Assembly (NCBI RefSeq): GCF_010211765.1
Contig: NZ_PDWO01000002.1
Span: 163,581 to 227,580, forward strand
Source of the DNA: Pseudoxanthomonas kaohsiungensis
GTDB taxonomy: Bacteria; Pseudomonadota; Gammaproteobacteria; Xanthomonadales; Xanthomonadaceae
Reading direction: 5' to 3'
Length of the DNA stretch: 64,000 bases
A program made the translations under genes and the position numbers. This document shows, in pieces, positions 25,315-37,417 of the stretch. Under the pieces are notes generated by a model. That model was not told the DNA's origin, made no database searches, and worked only from the letters and a program-made list of their open reading frames with translations. Positions within the stretch are counted from its first letter, which is position 1. The number at the start of each line of letters is the position of its first letter.

Positions 25315-27019
25315 CCAGCTTCAACGCATCCGGATAAGGCGGCGTGTCCGGCCATTCGCCGCTGCGCAGCTGCGCCTGCAGCTGCCACCACCACTGCGGC
25401 CGGAACAGCTGGCCGTGCACGGTCTTCAGTGCGGCGGCAAGCGGGCCCGGCAGGCCCATGAACATCGGGAAGCGCTCGGGGAACACATCTTCCGGCGCGA
25501 CATGGAACCAGGGCTCGCTCGCCATCTGCTCGTCGTATGTCTGCGCCTGCGGCCACTCGCGGAACCGGCATTCGCCCACCGAACGGATCTCGTCGTAGTC
25601 GTAGAAGACCACGCGCCGGTGGCGCGACACGCCGAAGTTCTTCAGCAGCATGTCGCCGGGGAAGATGTCGTTGCGGGCCAGGTCGACGATGGCCTGGCCG
25701 TAGTCGAGCGCGGCCTCGCGCACCGCTTCGCCGGCCTGCTCGCGCAGGTACAGGTCCAGCGGCCGCAGCCGCCGCTGCACGTAGCACAGCGACAGCACCA
25801 CGTCATCGCCGTCCTCGGCCAGGCTGCCGGCGCAGCTCGCGCGCAGTTCGGCCAGCAGCGAAGGATCGAAGCGGGCACGCGGGAAGCGCAGGTGGCGGAA
25901 CGGTTGCGCGTCGAGCAGGCGGCCGATCCGGTCCAGCCGGAACACCCGCTCGTACTGCGCCTGCACCTGCTCGCGCGTGGTCGCCTTCGGCCAGGCGAAG
26001 CGGTCGCGGATCACCTTGAACACCAGCGGGTAGCCCGGCAGGGTGAACACGGCCATGACCATGCCCGGCGTGCCCTCGGCGCGGACCAGGCGCTCTTCCG
26101 GGTGGCCCTGGAAGTAGCGGAAGAAGCTGCGGTAGCGTTCGGTCTTGCCCTGCTTGGCGCGGCCGAGCACGGTGTACAGCTCGTCCACCGGCTTGTTCGG
26201 CAACAGCGTGCGCAGGAACACCACCGCGTCGCCCACGGTCGGCAGGTCGGCCTGGAAATAGCTGCGCGAGACGCCGAACAGCTGCGCCACGTCGGCGCGC
26301 CGGGTCAGTACCGCCTCGGCGCGGATCCCGCCGTCGCCGTGCACCAGCGCGATCACGCACGGCGAGAAGCGGTGCTCGCCGAACACGCGGCCGACCAGGT
26401 AGGCGCGGCGCTCGCGGTAGAACACCGTGTCCAGCAGCTCGATCCCGCGCACGGGGTGCCCGCCCCAGTGGGCCAGGTCGTCCTGCAGGCGGATGGCTAT
26501 CGCCGCCGCGCAGCGCATGCGGTGCGCATAGGGCACGGCGAAGCGGTAGTTCTCCAGCACGCGCATGAAGGTGTCGGTCGGCCGCGTTTCCGACACCGCG
26601 TAGCTGTGCCGGGCGACCGGCGTAGTGATCGCGTCGGTCGGCTCGATCTCCAGGGCCACGAACTCGATGGCCGGATCCACGCCGCGGGTGCGGAAGAAGC
26701 GCCGGGTCAGCGTGTTGTAGAACGTCTTGTACAGCTCGATGTCGACCAGGCCGTCGATCAGCGCCGCGTACGCCGCGCGCACTTCGATCCACGGCGCGCG
26801 CTCGTGCGGGCGGGAGGACAGCAGCGCGCCCAGGCGCCGGCCGCATTCTTCGATGCAGGCGTCGTACAGGTCCAGGCGCTCGGTCGCGTCCTCGCGCGCC
26901 GCGGCCCAGTCGCGGGTTTCGAAGCGCTTCTGCGCGCGACGGCTGATCGCGGCGAAGCGCGCATGGTAGTCGTCGAAGGCGTCGCGGATCTGCGCGGCGA
27001 TGGCATCGGCACGGGGCAT
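25310..27019 (-). CDS. aceK: Isocitrate dehydrogenase kinase/phosphatase
   Basis: Bifunctional enzyme that phosphorylates and dephosphorylates isocitrate dehydrogenase to divert flux to the glyoxylate shunt. 569 residues from the ATG at 27019; a GTG two codons upstream is possible, but a TACCAT box ends 6 nt before the ATG. Family features include the N-terminal regulatory half, the kinase region with [20 protein letters not shown] and [26 protein letters not shown], and MFMGLPGPL near the end. The stop codon is provided by a REP element. The nearby isocitrate dehydrogenase is of the monomeric type, not the dimeric type AceK is known to act on. Confidence 0.95.
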   Translation of the reverse strand: MPRADAIAAQIRDAFDDYHARFAAISRRAQKRFETRDWAAAREDATERLDLYDACIEECGRRLGALLSSRPHERAPWIEVRAAYAALIDGLVDIELYKTFYNTLTRRFFRTRGVDPAIEFVALEIEPTDAITTPVARHSYAVSETRPTDTFMRVLENYRFAVPYAHRMRCAAAIAIRLQDDLAHWGGHPVRGIELLDTVFYRERRAYLVGRVFGEHRFSPCVIALVHGDGGIRAEAVLTRRADVAQLFGVSRSYFQADLPTVGDAVVFLRTLLPNKPVDELYTVLGRAKQGKTERYRSFFRYFQGHPEERLVRAEGTPGMVMAVFTLPGYPLVFKVIRDRFAWPKATTREQVQAQYERVFRLDRIGRLLDAQPFRHLRFPRARFDPSLLAELRASCAGSLAEDGDDVVLSLCYVQRRLRPLDLYLREQAGEAVREAALDYGQAIVDLARNDIFPGDMLLKNFGVSRHRRVVFYDYDEIRSVGECRFREWPQAQTYDEQMASEPWFHVAPEDVFPERFPMFMGLPGPLAAALKTVHGQLFRPQWWWQLQAQLRSGEWPDTPPYPDALKLA

Positions 27020-27025
27020 GCGCAC

Positions 27026-27031
27026 ATGGTA
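27026..27031 (-). promoter_or_regulatory. -10-like box directly before aceK
   Basis: TACCAT on the minus strand ends 6 nt before the ATG at 27019, with no Shine-Dalgarno sequence between. Confidence 0.4.
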
Positions 27032-27097
27032 GGGCGGGACCGGGCAGCGTCGCCACGGACCGCTTCGCGCTCTGCCGCGTCCGTCGACCGGTCGTCC

Positions 27098-27162
27098 GTG
27101 GAGCGGGGCTTGCCCGCTGCTCTCTTCGGCGTGCGACAGGAGCGGGACAGGCCCCGCTCCAC
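27098..27162. repeat. Degenerate dimeric REP element C
   Basis: GTGGAGCGGGGCTTGCCCGC... and, inverted, GGCCCCGCTCCAC at its right end. The heads read GTGG instead of GTAG and the arms contain several mismatches, so this is an older copy of the family seen at 25236 and 32687. Confidence 0.6.
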
Positions 27163-27166
27163 GATG

Positions 27167-27514
27167 TCAGAGCACCTCGAGCGTCTTGACCCAGACGTAG
27201 CGCCCGGCAGGACCCCGGTCCACTTCGCCCAGCAGTCGCACCCGGGTATCCGGACCGACCTGTCGCCCGCCCCAGACGCCGGAGGCGATCTCCACGCGGA
27301 TCTCGCCAGTGTCGTCGCGGAACGTGAAGTAGTCGCTGCGCTGGTGGTTGACGATGTTGCCGGTCAGGGTGACGTAGCTGCCGATGCGCGCGTTGCCGAT
27401 GGCGGACACGGTGGTGGGCTGGCCGCTGGCACTGGGTCCGGTGAACTGCGCCATCGCGGCGGAAGCGGACAGCACGGACAGGCAGAACACGAAGGCGAAG
27501 ACGATCCTCTTCAT
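27167..27514 (-). CDS. Periplasmic BOF (bacterial OB-fold) protein, YgiW/YdeI type
   Basis: 115 residues. The start at 27514 is set by AAAGGAG nine bases upstream and a signal peptide ending AMA at residue 22. The mature part is a single OB-fold: GSYVTLTGNIVNHQRSDYFT, FRDDTGEIRVEIASGVWGG and VRLLGEVDRG. Family members (YgiW, YdeI, VisP) are periplasmic stress-tolerance proteins that bind small ligands. The repeat C lies immediately after its stop. Confidence 0.85.
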   Translation of the reverse strand: MKRIVFAFVFCLSVLSASAAMAQFTGPSASGQPTTVSAIGNARIGSYVTLTGNIVNHQRSDYFTFRDDTGEIRVEIASGVWGGRQVGPDTRVRLLGEVDRGPAGRYVWVKTLEVL

Positions 27515-27623
27515 CGCGTTGCACTCCTTTGGCGGGAAATGCCGGGCCGGAGCAGTGCCGGACGGCCGGCGCATCGATTATGCATGCGCCACGCCGTTGC
27601 CCCTGACTGCGTGGCCGTTGCGG

Positions 27624-28499
27624 TCAGCCGCGCGTCCCGGCCGCCTGATCGAGCAGCCATTCGCGCACGGTGGCAAAGCCGGCGTGCGACAGGCTGCGCT
27701 CCGGGTACACGAGGTAGTGGCCGAAGCCGGCCTGCATCCGCTCCTGCGCCAGCGGCTGCAGCCGGCCAGCGCGCACCAGTGGTTCGGCCAGGGTCCAGCG
27801 CGCCAAGGCCACGCCAATGCCCTGCACCGCGGCCTGGTGCAGGGTCTCGGTGTCGTCGAACCGCGCGACATAGCGTTCGGGCGGCAGCCCGCCGAAGCGC
27901 GCGAACCAGTCCTTCCAGCGATCGGCCGGATCGCCCAGCAGCGGCCAATGTGCCAGCTGGTCCGGCGCCGGCGTGCCGAGCCTTTCGACCAGCCCGGGAC
28001 TGGCCACCGGCACGATGGATTCGTCGAACAGCAGCTCCGCACGCACGCCCGACCACTGACCGCCGCCCAGGCGCAGTGCCAGGTCCACCGGCTCGCGCTC
28101 GAAGTCGACCACGTGGATGCTCGATTGCAGGTTCAGCGCCAGCTCCGGGAACTGCGCCAGGAACGCCGGCAACCGCGGCACCAGCCAGGCGGTCGCCATC
28201 GACGGGATCAGGCTCAGGGTCACCGTGTTGTCGCCGCGCACGGTGGCGTGGCGCAGCGCGTGCTCGATGGTGGCCAGCGGACCGGCGATCGCGTCGAACA
28301 GGCGTTGCCCGTCCGGGGTCAGTTCCACCCCGCGCGGCCCGCGCGCCAGCAGGCGATGCCCCAGCCGCTGTTCGAGCAGGCGCATGCGATGGCTCAGCGC
28401 GCTCACGGTGAGGTTCATGCGCTCGGCCGCGCGGGTCAGGTTGCCCAGGCGGGCGGCGGTGACGAAGGCGTCCACCTGATCCAGCGGGAGTCGGCTCAT
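27624..28499 (-). CDS. LysR-type transcriptional regulator, GcvA-like
   Basis: 291 residues. The N-terminal winged helix-turn-helix is [20 protein letters not shown] with [17 protein letters not shown] LysR substrate-binding domain follows ([29 protein letters not shown]) with the GcvA-subgroup look. Start at 28499 with GAGGTGAG upstream. It is divergent from a small ORF at 28612, and the gap contains a CAAGC-CTA-GCTTG palindrome. The target genes are not evident. Confidence 0.88.
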   Translation of the reverse strand: MSRLPLDQVDAFVTAARLGNLTRAAERMNLTVSALSHRMRLLEQRLGHRLLARGPRGVELTPDGQRLFDAIAGPLATIEHALRHATVRGDNTVTLSLIPSMATAWLVPRLPAFLAQFPELALNLQSSIHVVDFEREPVDLALRLGGGQWSGVRAELLFDESIVPVASPGLVERLGTPAPDQLAHWPLLGDPADRWKDWFARFGGLPPERYVARFDDTETLHQAAVQGIGVALARWTLAEPLVRAGRLQPLAQERMQAGFGHYLVYPERSLSHAGFATVREWLLDQAAGTRG

Positions 28500-28512
28500 C
28501 TTGAACTCACCT

Positions 28513-28525
28513 CAAGCCTAGCTTG
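28513..28525. promoter_or_regulatory. Possible LysR-type operator
   Basis: CAAGCCTAGCTTG, 5-bp arms around CTA, 14 bp upstream of the LysR gene start in an AT-richer gap. Suggestive of an autoregulatory site only. Confidence 0.3.
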
Positions 28526-28611
28526 CTGATGTTTCGCTATGTGAGCGCAAATCGTGACCCTATCTTGGCAATCATTCAAGCCGGCGCGCCGGCGCAGATA
28601 GGAGCGGTGTG

Positions 28612-28842
28612 ATGGGCAGCGGGAACCGGAAACAGGTGTGGCACCAGCTGGCCGTGATGTACCAGGGCCTGCTGTTCCTGGGCGGCCATGTCGTCGATCC
28701 CGGGCTGGCCACGGGTGAGGATCGCCGAGCGCGCTCGCGCGATGCCGCCGGCGAAGCGGCCGCGCACCGGCACGCGCGCGCGCAGGTGCGGCTGGATGCG
28801 CGCCGGATGCGTGCGGGCACCACGCTGTCGCTGTTCCGCTGA
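28612..28842 (+). CDS. Small hypothetical protein divergent from the LysR gene
   Basis: 76 residues. The ATG at 28612 is preceded by TAGGAG about 6-8 bases upstream, which is the main reason to accept it. [20 protein letters not shown] and FLGGHVVDP look protein-like; the remainder is Arg/Ala-rich and low in complexity. No family recognised. It could be the target of the divergent LysR regulator. A GC-rich hairpin follows 18 bp after its stop. Confidence 0.5.
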   Translation: MGSGNRKQVWHQLAVMYQGLLFLGGHVVDPGLATGEDRRARSRDAAGEAAAHRHARAQVRLDARRMRAGTTLSLFR

Positions 28843-28859
28843 CAGCCGGCCTGGAACGA

Positions 28860-28885
28860 CGACGCCCGGCACAGGCCGGGCGTCG
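28860..28885. terminator. Hairpin between the small ORF and isocitrate dehydrogenase
   Basis: 11-bp stem CGACGCCCGGC / GCCGGGCGTCG with an ACAG loop between two convergent genes. No T-run on either side, so termination strength is uncertain. Confidence 0.5.
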
Positions 28886-28920
28886 GATGGAACCGGTAGC
28901 GGCCGGGGCCGCGATCAAGC

Positions 28921-31449
<2,529 letters not shown>

Positions 31450-31450
31450 T

Positions 31451-31456
31451 TACAAT
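31451..31456 (+). promoter_or_regulatory. -10-like box directly before rlmI
   Basis: TACAAT ends 6 nt before the ATG at 31463; no ribosome binding site is present. Confidence 0.5.
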
Positions 31457-31462
31457 GCGCGC

Positions 31463-32644
31463 ATGGATACCCACTACCCCACCGTACGGCTCAAGAACGC
31501 CTGGCGCTCCAGCCACCCCTGGATCTTCCAGAAGGTGGTCGACAAGCCGGCGCAGAAGCCCAAGCCCGGCGAGATCGTCGACGCCTTCGACATCGACGGC
31601 CAGTTCATCGGCCGCGGTTTCTACAACGGCCATTCGCGGATCGCGCTGCGCATCCTGGAGACCGATCCGGCGGTGGCCGTCGATGCGGCCTGGTTCGAGC
31701 GCCGCATCGGCGCGGCGGTCGAGTTGCGCCGCCAGGTGTTGAAGCTGGACGAGGTCTCCAACGCCTGGCGGGTGGTCCATGCCGAGGGCGACGGCCTGTC
31801 CGGGCTGGTGGTGGACCGCTACGACGACCTGCTGGTGGTCGAATTCTTCAGCGCCGGCATGTACCGCCACCGCGAGTGGATCTATGCGGCGCTGCGCGCG
31901 CAGTTCCCCGGCGCGCGCATCTACAGCTTCGCCGACGAACACGTGCAGAAGCAGGAGAGCTTCGACTACCGCCCGGTCTACAGCGAGGGCGGCTCGCCGG
32001 AGCCGGCGGTCATCACCGAGCACGGGATCCGCTTCCGTGCCGACCCGGCCGGCGCGCACAAGACCGGCTTCTTCGCCGACCAGCGCGAGAACCGTGAATG
32101 GTTCTCGCGGCAGGTCGCCGGCAAGACCGTGCTGGACCTGTGCTGCAACACCGGCGGCTTCGCCGTGTACGCGGCCGCGCGCGGCGCGTCCGAAGTCACC
32201 GGCATCGACATCGACGAAGCGGTGATCGAGATCGCCAAGGGCAATGCGCGGCTCAACGGCGTCAAGCCGCGCTTCGTCCAGGCCGACATCTTCCCGTGGC
32301 TGCGCGACGCGGCCAACCGCGGCGACCGCTACGACGCGGTGATCCTCGACCCGGCCAAGATGACCCGCGACCGCGACCAGGTCATCACCGCGCTGAAGAA
32401 GTACCTGGACATGAACAAGCTGGCGCTGGGCGTGGTCAAGCCGGGCGGGCTGTTCGCCACCTTCTCCTGCACCGGCCTCGTCGCCGAGGACCAGTTCCTG
32501 GACATGCTGCGCCGCGCCGCGTTCTACGCCGGGCGCACGGTGCAGGTGCTGAAGGTGGCCGGCGCCGGCGCCGACCACCCGTTCCTGGCCAACGTGCCCG
32601 AGTCGCGCTACCTCAAGGCGGTGTTCTGCCGCGTGCTGGACTGA
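31463..32644 (+). CDS. rlmI: 23S rRNA (cytosine-C5) methyltransferase RlmI-like
   Basis: 393 residues. An N-terminal PUA domain ([17 protein letters not shown] onward) and a central EEHEE-type domain precede the Rossmann methyltransferase with [19 protein letters not shown] and VILDPAKM (usually DPPK in RlmI). Acts on 23S rRNA in E. coli (C1962). Start at 31463 because it gives the conserved N-terminus and follows a TACAAT box by 6 nt. A REP dimer lies after the stop. The DPAK variant leaves some doubt about the exact target. Confidence 0.88.
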   Translation: MDTHYPTVRLKNAWRSSHPWIFQKVVDKPAQKPKPGEIVDAFDIDGQFIGRGFYNGHSRIALRILETDPAVAVDAAWFERRIGAAVELRRQVLKLDEVSNAWRVVHAEGDGLSGLVVDRYDDLLVVEFFSAGMYRHREWIYAALRAQFPGARIYSFADEHVQKQESFDYRPVYSEGGSPEPAVITEHGIRFRADPAGAHKTGFFADQRENREWFSRQVAGKTVLDLCCNTGGFAVYAAARGASEVTGIDIDEAVIEIAKGNARLNGVKPRFVQADIFPWLRDAANRGDRYDAVILDPAKMTRDRDQVITALKKYLDMNKLALGVVKPGGLFATFSCTGLVAEDQFLDMLRRAAFYAGRTVQVLKVAGAGADHPFLANVPESRYLKAVFCRVLD

Positions 32645-32686
32645 GCCCGACACACCGGCGCGCCCATGCGGCCGGCGGCCGCTCCC

Positions 32687-32765
32687 TCGTAGAGCGGGGC
32701 TCGCCCCGCTGCTTTCAAGGGTCTCGTGGCCAGACCGGAGCAGCGGGGCGAGCCCCGCTCTACGA
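32687..32765. repeat. Dimeric GTAG-headed REP element D
   Basis: Perfect 27-bp inverted arms at 32687-32713 and 32739-32765 (TCGTAGAGCGGGGCTCGCCC...) with a 25-bp centre, between convergent rlmI and the APC permease gene. Nearly the same arms as element B at 25236. Confidence 0.88.
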
Positions 32766-32786
32766 CAGCGGTGCGGACCGTAGGCG

Positions 32787-34193
32787 TCAGCGTCCGAGCT
32801 GGCTGTTGCGCCGGGCATAGGCCACGTACAGCACGAAGCCGACCACGTTCCAGGCCAGGAAATACAGCTGGGTCTTCTGCGGCAGGCTCCAGAACAGGTA
32901 GGCGCAGCCGAGGATGGCCAGCGGGGCGACCATCCAGGCCAGCGGCGTGCGGAACCCGCGCGCGCGATCCGGCTCGCGCTTGCGCAGCACCAGCAGGCAT
33001 ACCGACACGGCGATGAAGGCGACCAGCGTGCCGGCATTGGCCAGCGCGGCGATCTCGTCCAGGCGGGCCACGCCGGCGAGGGCGGCGACCAGGATTGCGG
33101 TGAACACGGTGATCGCCACGGGCGTGCCGGTCCTGGGATTGACCAGCGACAGCGAACGCGGCAGCAGGCCGTCGCGCGACATCACGAAGAAGATCCGGCT
33201 CTGCCCGTAGAAGAACGCCAGCAGCACCGTCGGCAGCGCGATCACCGCGGCGATGCCGATGGCGGCGGCGGCCGTGCCGTGGCCGAGCTCGCGCAGGATC
33301 AGCGCCAGCGGCTCGGCGCTCTGCCCGAACACGGTGTAGGCCATCGCGCCGACGGCCGCCAGCGCGACCAGCACGTAGATCAGGGTGCAGCCGATCATCG
33401 AGCCGATGATGCCGATCGACAGGTTGCGGCTGGGGTCCTTGGTCTCCTCGGCGGCGGTGGAAATCGCATCGAAGCCGTAGAAGGCGAAGAAGATGATCGC
33501 CGCGGCGGCCATCACCCCGCGCTCGACGCCGTCGGCCCCCATCGACTTCGGGAAGCCGTACGGCATGAACGGCTGCAGGTTCCCGGCGTCGAACGCCGGC
33601 AGGGCGATGGCGATGAACACCGCCAGCGCGATCAGCTTGACCACCACCAGCACCGCGTTGAGCGTGGCGCTCTCGCGGGTGCCGGCGATCAGCAGCCCGG
33701 CCACGGCGAAGGTGATGAGGATCGCCGGCAGGTTGATGATCCCGCCCGCGTGCGGCCCGGCCGCCAGCGCCGGCGGGATGGTGATCCCTACCCACTGCAT
33801 GAAGCCGACGAAATAGCCCGACCAGCCCACCGCCACGGTGCTCACCACCAGCGAGTACTCCAGGATCAGGCTCCAGCCCACGATCCAGGCCAGGGTCTCG
33901 CCCAGCGCGGCATAACTGTAGGTGTAGGCGCTGCCGGCGGCCGGCATCATGGTCGCCATCTCGGCATAGGCCAGCGCCGCGCAGGCGCAGACCATGCCGG
34001 CGATCACGAACGACAGCAGCACCGCCGGGCCGGCCTTGTCCGCACCGACGCCGATCAGGGTGTAGATGCCGGTACCGACGATGGCGCCGATCCCGAGCGC
34101 CACCAAGTGCGGCCAGGTCAGGGTCGGGACCAGGCGGCGGCCTTCTTCGTGCTGGGTGATGGTGTCGAGGGACTTGCGGCGGTGCCAGCTCAT
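32787..34193 (-). CDS. APC-superfamily amino acid permease (CAT-like)
   Basis: 468 residues, about 12 transmembrane helices. The start ATG at 34193 is preceded by AGGA and gives [17 protein letters not shown], the usual cytoplasmic lead of the cationic amino acid transporter (CAT/YhdG) group. TM1 carries [15 protein letters not shown], the substrate-binding loop of APC transporters; [20 protein letters not shown] and [17 protein letters not shown] are further family motifs. The inner-membrane importer's exact amino acid is not determined. Confidence 0.9.
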   Translation of the reverse strand: MSWHRRKSLDTITQHEEGRRLVPTLTWPHLVALGIGAIVGTGIYTLIGVGADKAGPAVLLSFVIAGMVCACAALAYAEMATMMPAAGSAYTYSYAALGETLAWIVGWSLILEYSLVVSTVAVGWSGYFVGFMQWVGITIPPALAAGPHAGGIINLPAILITFAVAGLLIAGTRESATLNAVLVVVKLIALAVFIAIALPAFDAGNLQPFMPYGFPKSMGADGVERGVMAAAAIIFFAFYGFDAISTAAEETKDPSRNLSIGIIGSMIGCTLIYVLVALAAVGAMAYTVFGQSAEPLALILRELGHGTAAAAIGIAAVIALPTVLLAFFYGQSRIFFVMSRDGLLPRSLSLVNPRTGTPVAITVFTAILVAALAGVARLDEIAALANAGTLVAFIAVSVCLLVLRKREPDRARGFRTPLAWMVAPLAILGCAYLFWSLPQKTQLYFLAWNVVGFVLYVAYARRNSQLGR

Positions 34194-34270
34194 GGAAATC
34201 CTGCGGCGGAAGCGAAGCGCGGAGTGTGGCGCAATGCGGCGCAGCAAAGCCATGGGCCGGTGCGGCCGGA

Positions 34271-34681
34271 TCAGGCGGAGCCGGACCCGCGCCCGGCGTG
34301 GCGGCGGGCCGGCCGGTGCCCGTGCAGGACGTAATCGCGCAGCGCGACCGCATTGTTGTGCTCCTCGTCGCGGGCGGCGTAGACCAGGGTCACCGGTCCG
34401 CGGACCAGGTAGCCGCGCAGCTGGGCCAGCGCCTCCGGGTTGGCCTCCAGTTCGGCGGCGTAGCGCGCGCGGAAGCCCTCCCAGCGCGCCGGATCGTGGT
34501 TGAACCACCTCCGCAGCGCGGTGCTGGGTGCCAGCGCCTTCAACCAGGCCTCGGCCTGCAGGTCCGCCTTCGACACCCCGCGCGGCCATACGCCGTCGAC
34601 CAGCAGGCGCTGGCCGTCGCCCGGCGCCGGCTCCTCGTAGGCGCGCTTGAGGAAGATGGGAGGGCGGGCGCTGCTGGCCAT
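34271..34681 (-). CDS. DUF488 family protein
   Basis: 136 residues. Family motifs RLLVDGVWPRGVSKADL, WLKALAPSTALRRWFNHDP, WEGFRARYAAEL and VTLVYAARDEEHNNAVALRD are all present. The function of DUF488 is unknown; a heme or redox role has been suggested for some members. The Arg-rich tail is short. Start at 34681 lacks a Shine-Dalgarno sequence; CAGACT ends 6 nt upstream. Confidence 0.88.
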   Translation of the reverse strand: MASSARPPIFLKRAYEEPAPGDGQRLLVDGVWPRGVSKADLQAEAWLKALAPSTALRRWFNHDPARWEGFRARYAAELEANPEALAQLRGYLVRGPVTLVYAARDEEHNNAVALRDYVLHGHRPARRHAGRGSGSA

Positions 34682-34846
34682 GGCGGCAGTCTGGGCGCAT
34701 CCGGTTGTAGTGGCGTGAATGGCGTGGCCGCCCGCGGCCCCGGGCACGACGCGAAGGGGGCGGCGCCGGCCGCCGGGGCCGGCGGCTCCGGTGCGAACAA
34801 GGCCGATGGCGGCACCCGGCGTCGCGCCTGCCGAGACAGCCGCCGC

Positions 34847-34852
34847 TAGACT
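34847..34852 (+). promoter_or_regulatory. -10-like box directly before rmuC
   Basis: TAGACT ends 6 nt before the ATG at 34859 and no ribosome binding site lies between. Confidence 0.4.
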
Positions 34853-34858
34853 GGGCGC

Positions 34859-36250
34859 ATGACCGACACTTCCCTGCTCTACCTGCTCGCCGGCCTGCTG
34901 CTGGCGGTGCTGGCGTTCCAGCTCGCCCTGTTCCTGCGCCGTCCCGACGCCGCGCTCGAGTCGCTGCGCGCGCGGCTGGAGGAGGCGCTGCGCAACGAGC
35001 AGCGCGACGGCCGCCTGGAACTGCGCCAGCAGCTCGACGGCCTGGCCGCGACCCAGGGCCAGCGGATCGACGGCTTCGCCCGCCACCTGGCCGACCTGGG
35101 CACGCGTACCGACGGCCGCCTGGACCAGCTGCGCGACACCCTCACCGAGGACGCGCGCAAGGGCCGGCTCGAGGCGGGCGAATCGCAGCAGCGCTTCACC
35201 GAGGCGCTGTCGGCGCAGTTGCGCGAGCTGACCCAGCGCAACGAGCAGCGCATCGGCGAGATGCGCGCCACCCTGGAGCAACAGCTGCGCGCGCTGCAGG
35301 AAGACAACGCGCGCAAGCTGGAGAAGATGCGCGAGACGGTCGACGAGAAGCTGCAGAGCACGCTCACCACCCGCCTGGACTCCTCGTTCAAGCTGGTTTC
35401 CGAGCGGCTGGAACAGGTCCAGCGCGGGCTCGGCGAAATGCAGCAGCTGGCCACCGGCGTGGGCGACCTCAAGCGGGTGCTGACCAACGTCAAGAACCGC
35501 GGCGGCTGGGGCGAAGTGCAGCTGGAAAACATCCTCGAGCAGACCCTGACCCAGGACCAGTACGCGCGCGGCGTGCGCGTGCGCCCGGATGGCGCGGAGA
35601 TGGTCGACTTCGCCGTGCGCCTGCCCGGGCGCGGCGAAGCGGACGCGCCGGTGTGGCTGCCGATCGACTCCAAGTTCCCGCGCGAGGACTACGAGCGCCT
35701 GCTCGATGCGCAGGAGCAGGGCGACCCGGAGCTGGTCCGCGCGACCGGTGCCCAGCTCGAACGCGCGATCCGGATCCAGGCCAAGTCGATCAGCGACAAG
35801 TACATCGCGCCGCCGCATTCCACCGACTTCGCGGTGATGTTCCTGCCCACCGAAGGCCTGTACGCCGAGGCCCTGCGCCGCGCCGGCCTGACCGACGCGC
35901 TGCAGCGCGAGCACCGCGTGGTGATCGCCGGCCCGACCACCGTCACCGCGCTGCTCAACAGCCTGCAGATGGGCTTCCGCACCCTGGCCATCGAGCAGCG
36001 CTCCAGCGAGGTGTGGAGCCTGCTGGGCGCGGTGAAGAGCGAGTTCGGCAAGTTCGCCGGGATCCTCGAGAAGGCCGAGAAGCAGATCAACACGGTCGGC
36101 AAGAGCCTGGGCGACGCCAGCCGCAAGACCCGCACGATCGAGCGCAAGCTGCGCGGGGTCGAATCGCTCGGCCAGGACCAGGCGCAGGCGCTGCTGGGCG
36201 ACCTCGGCCCGGACGAAGAGCCGGAAGCCGACGATACCGACGAGACGTAG
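34859..36250 (+). CDS. rmuC: DNA recombination protein RmuC
   Basis: 463 residues. An N-terminal membrane anchor (about residues 6-26) is followed by a long charged coiled coil (about 30-175) and the RmuC nuclease-like domain (VLTNVKNRGGWGEVQLENIL, WLPIDSKFPREDYERLL, GPTTVTALLNSLQMGFRTL). RmuC limits rearrangements at inverted repeats in E. coli. That is a suggestive role in a region rich in palindromic elements, but the link is only inference. A leaderless start is likely. Confidence 0.92.
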   Translation: MTDTSLLYLLAGLLLAVLAFQLALFLRRPDAALESLRARLEEALRNEQRDGRLELRQQLDGLAATQGQRIDGFARHLADLGTRTDGRLDQLRDTLTEDARKGRLEAGESQQRFTEALSAQLRELTQRNEQRIGEMRATLEQQLRALQEDNARKLEKMRETVDEKLQSTLTTRLDSSFKLVSERLEQVQRGLGEMQQLATGVGDLKRVLTNVKNRGGWGEVQLENILEQTLTQDQYARGVRVRPDGAEMVDFAVRLPGRGEADAPVWLPIDSKFPREDYERLLDAQEQGDPELVRATGAQLERAIRIQAKSISDKYIAPPHSTDFAVMFLPTEGLYAEALRRAGLTDALQREHRVVIAGPTTVTALLNSLQMGFRTLAIEQRSSEVWSLLGAVKSEFGKFAGILEKAEKQINTVGKSLGDASRKTRTIERKLRGVESLGQDQAQALLGDLGPDEEPEADDTDET

Positions 36251-36359
36251 TCGCACTTCGCTGTTGGCCGTGCTGCCGGGGCGGGTCCGCATCGCGGCCG
36301 CCGCGCACCACGCCGACCCATCCGGCGGGCCCCGGCCCGCTCCCACAGGAGCTACAACC

Positions 36360-36905
36360 ATGACCGACACCCTCGATGCGATTGCCGTGACCACCATCGA
36401 CGGCCGCCCCGCCACCCTCGGCGACTGGGCCGGCAAGGTGCGCCTGGTCGTCAACGTCGCCTCCAAGTGCGGCCTGACCCCGCAGTACGAAGGCCTGGAG
36501 AAGCTCTACCGCGAGAAGCACGCGGCGGGGCTGGAGGTGCTGGGCTTTCCGGCCAACGACTTCCTCGGCCAGGAGCCGGGCGACGAGGCGCAGATCGCCA
36601 GCTTCTGCTCGGTCAACTTCGACGTCACGTTCCCGATGTTCGCCAAGATCGCCGTCACCGGCGACGGCATCCATCCGCTGTACCGCGCGCTGGTCGCGGC
36701 GCAGCCGGCCGCGACCGGCGAAGGACCGATGCGCGGCAAACTGGCTGGCGCCGGCATCGCCATCAATCCGGCGCCGGGCGTGCTGTGGAATTTCGAGAAG
36801 TTCCTCGTCGGCCGCGAGGGCCGCGTAGTGGCCCGCTTCGCCCCGGACGTCACCGCCGACGACCCGCGCCTGCGCGCGGCGATCGACGCCGCGCTCGCTG
36901 CCTGA
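36360..36905 (+). CDS. Glutathione/thioredoxin peroxidase family protein
   Basis: 181 residues, Cys-type Gpx (no selenocysteine). The peroxidatic Cys is at 37 in NVASKCGLTPQYEGLE, the conserved Gln at 71 in FPANDFLGQEPG, and Trp in WNFEKFLVGREG. The second family Cys in the FPCNQF block is Ala here; another Cys at about 82 (ASFCSVNF) fits the resolving Cys of thioredoxin-dependent Gpx. So the enzyme probably reduces hydroperoxides with thioredoxin. CAGGAG lies about 10 bases before the ATG. Confidence 0.9.
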   Translation: MTDTLDAIAVTTIDGRPATLGDWAGKVRLVVNVASKCGLTPQYEGLEKLYREKHAAGLEVLGFPANDFLGQEPGDEAQIASFCSVNFDVTFPMFAKIAVTGDGIHPLYRALVAAQPAATGEGPMRGKLAGAGIAINPAPGVLWNFEKFLVGREGRVVARFAPDVTADDPRLRAAIDAALAA

Positions 36906-37013
36906 GCGGCGAACCGGGAGAGCGGCGCTTCCGATCGCTTTCGGGGCCTGGCCAAGAGTCTTCTGTTGCGTCGATTCCGAACGGGCCAGCGTCAGGATCC
37001 AAGGCATCTCGTC

Positions 37014-37417
37014 GCGCTGGCTCCGGAGGGGGCCGCCGTCCTGCCGCCATGGGGGCCGTCGCTCGCGCCGGCGTCCCTGCCTCAGCTCGCGACCGCGGCA
37101 CAGCCCTGTGCCGCTCGACCCCCATGGCGGCAGGACGGCGTCCTTCCGGCGCGTCGAGGGCGTGGCTTCGATCGGTGCCCGGGGCTCGCAGCGATAGAGC
37201 ACTCCGCAGAAATCATGGAACGGCGACAGCGACGCGCTGCTCTCGCAGTCACCCCATCGATCGAAGCCACCACCCCGAAGATCCCCGAGGACGCCGTGTC
37301 CTGGGGAGAGGGCCCAAGTGGCACATGGATGTGCCACGACCCGAGTAAAGACAGGATGTCGTCCCGAGGGATGGGCCCTCTCCCCAGGGCACGGCGGCCC
37401 CTTCCGAAGCCGACGCT
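37014..37417 (+). repeat. Copy 1 of a 404-bp element with terminal inverted repeats and three stem-loops
   Basis: Same length as copy 2 at 58762-59165 and 19 differences by eye (about 95% identity), no indels. Module A: 22-bp perfect arms 37034-37055/37119-37140 around an inner 9-bp hairpin (37095-37114). Module B: 13-bp arms 37162-37174/37258-37270. Module C: 24-bp arms 37292-37315/37373-37396, one G-U pair, around an inner 9-bp hairpin (37318-37337). Modules are 107, 109 and 105 bp, spaced by 21 and 21 bp. The right end and the inverted left end match at 22 of 27 positions. No transposase is encoded. It may be a MITE-like non-autonomous element or specify a structured RNA. Confidence 0.85.

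Noticed and set aside
28098-28114. parS-like CCACGTGG in the LysR gene
   Set aside because: Flanks do not fit the 14-bp core.
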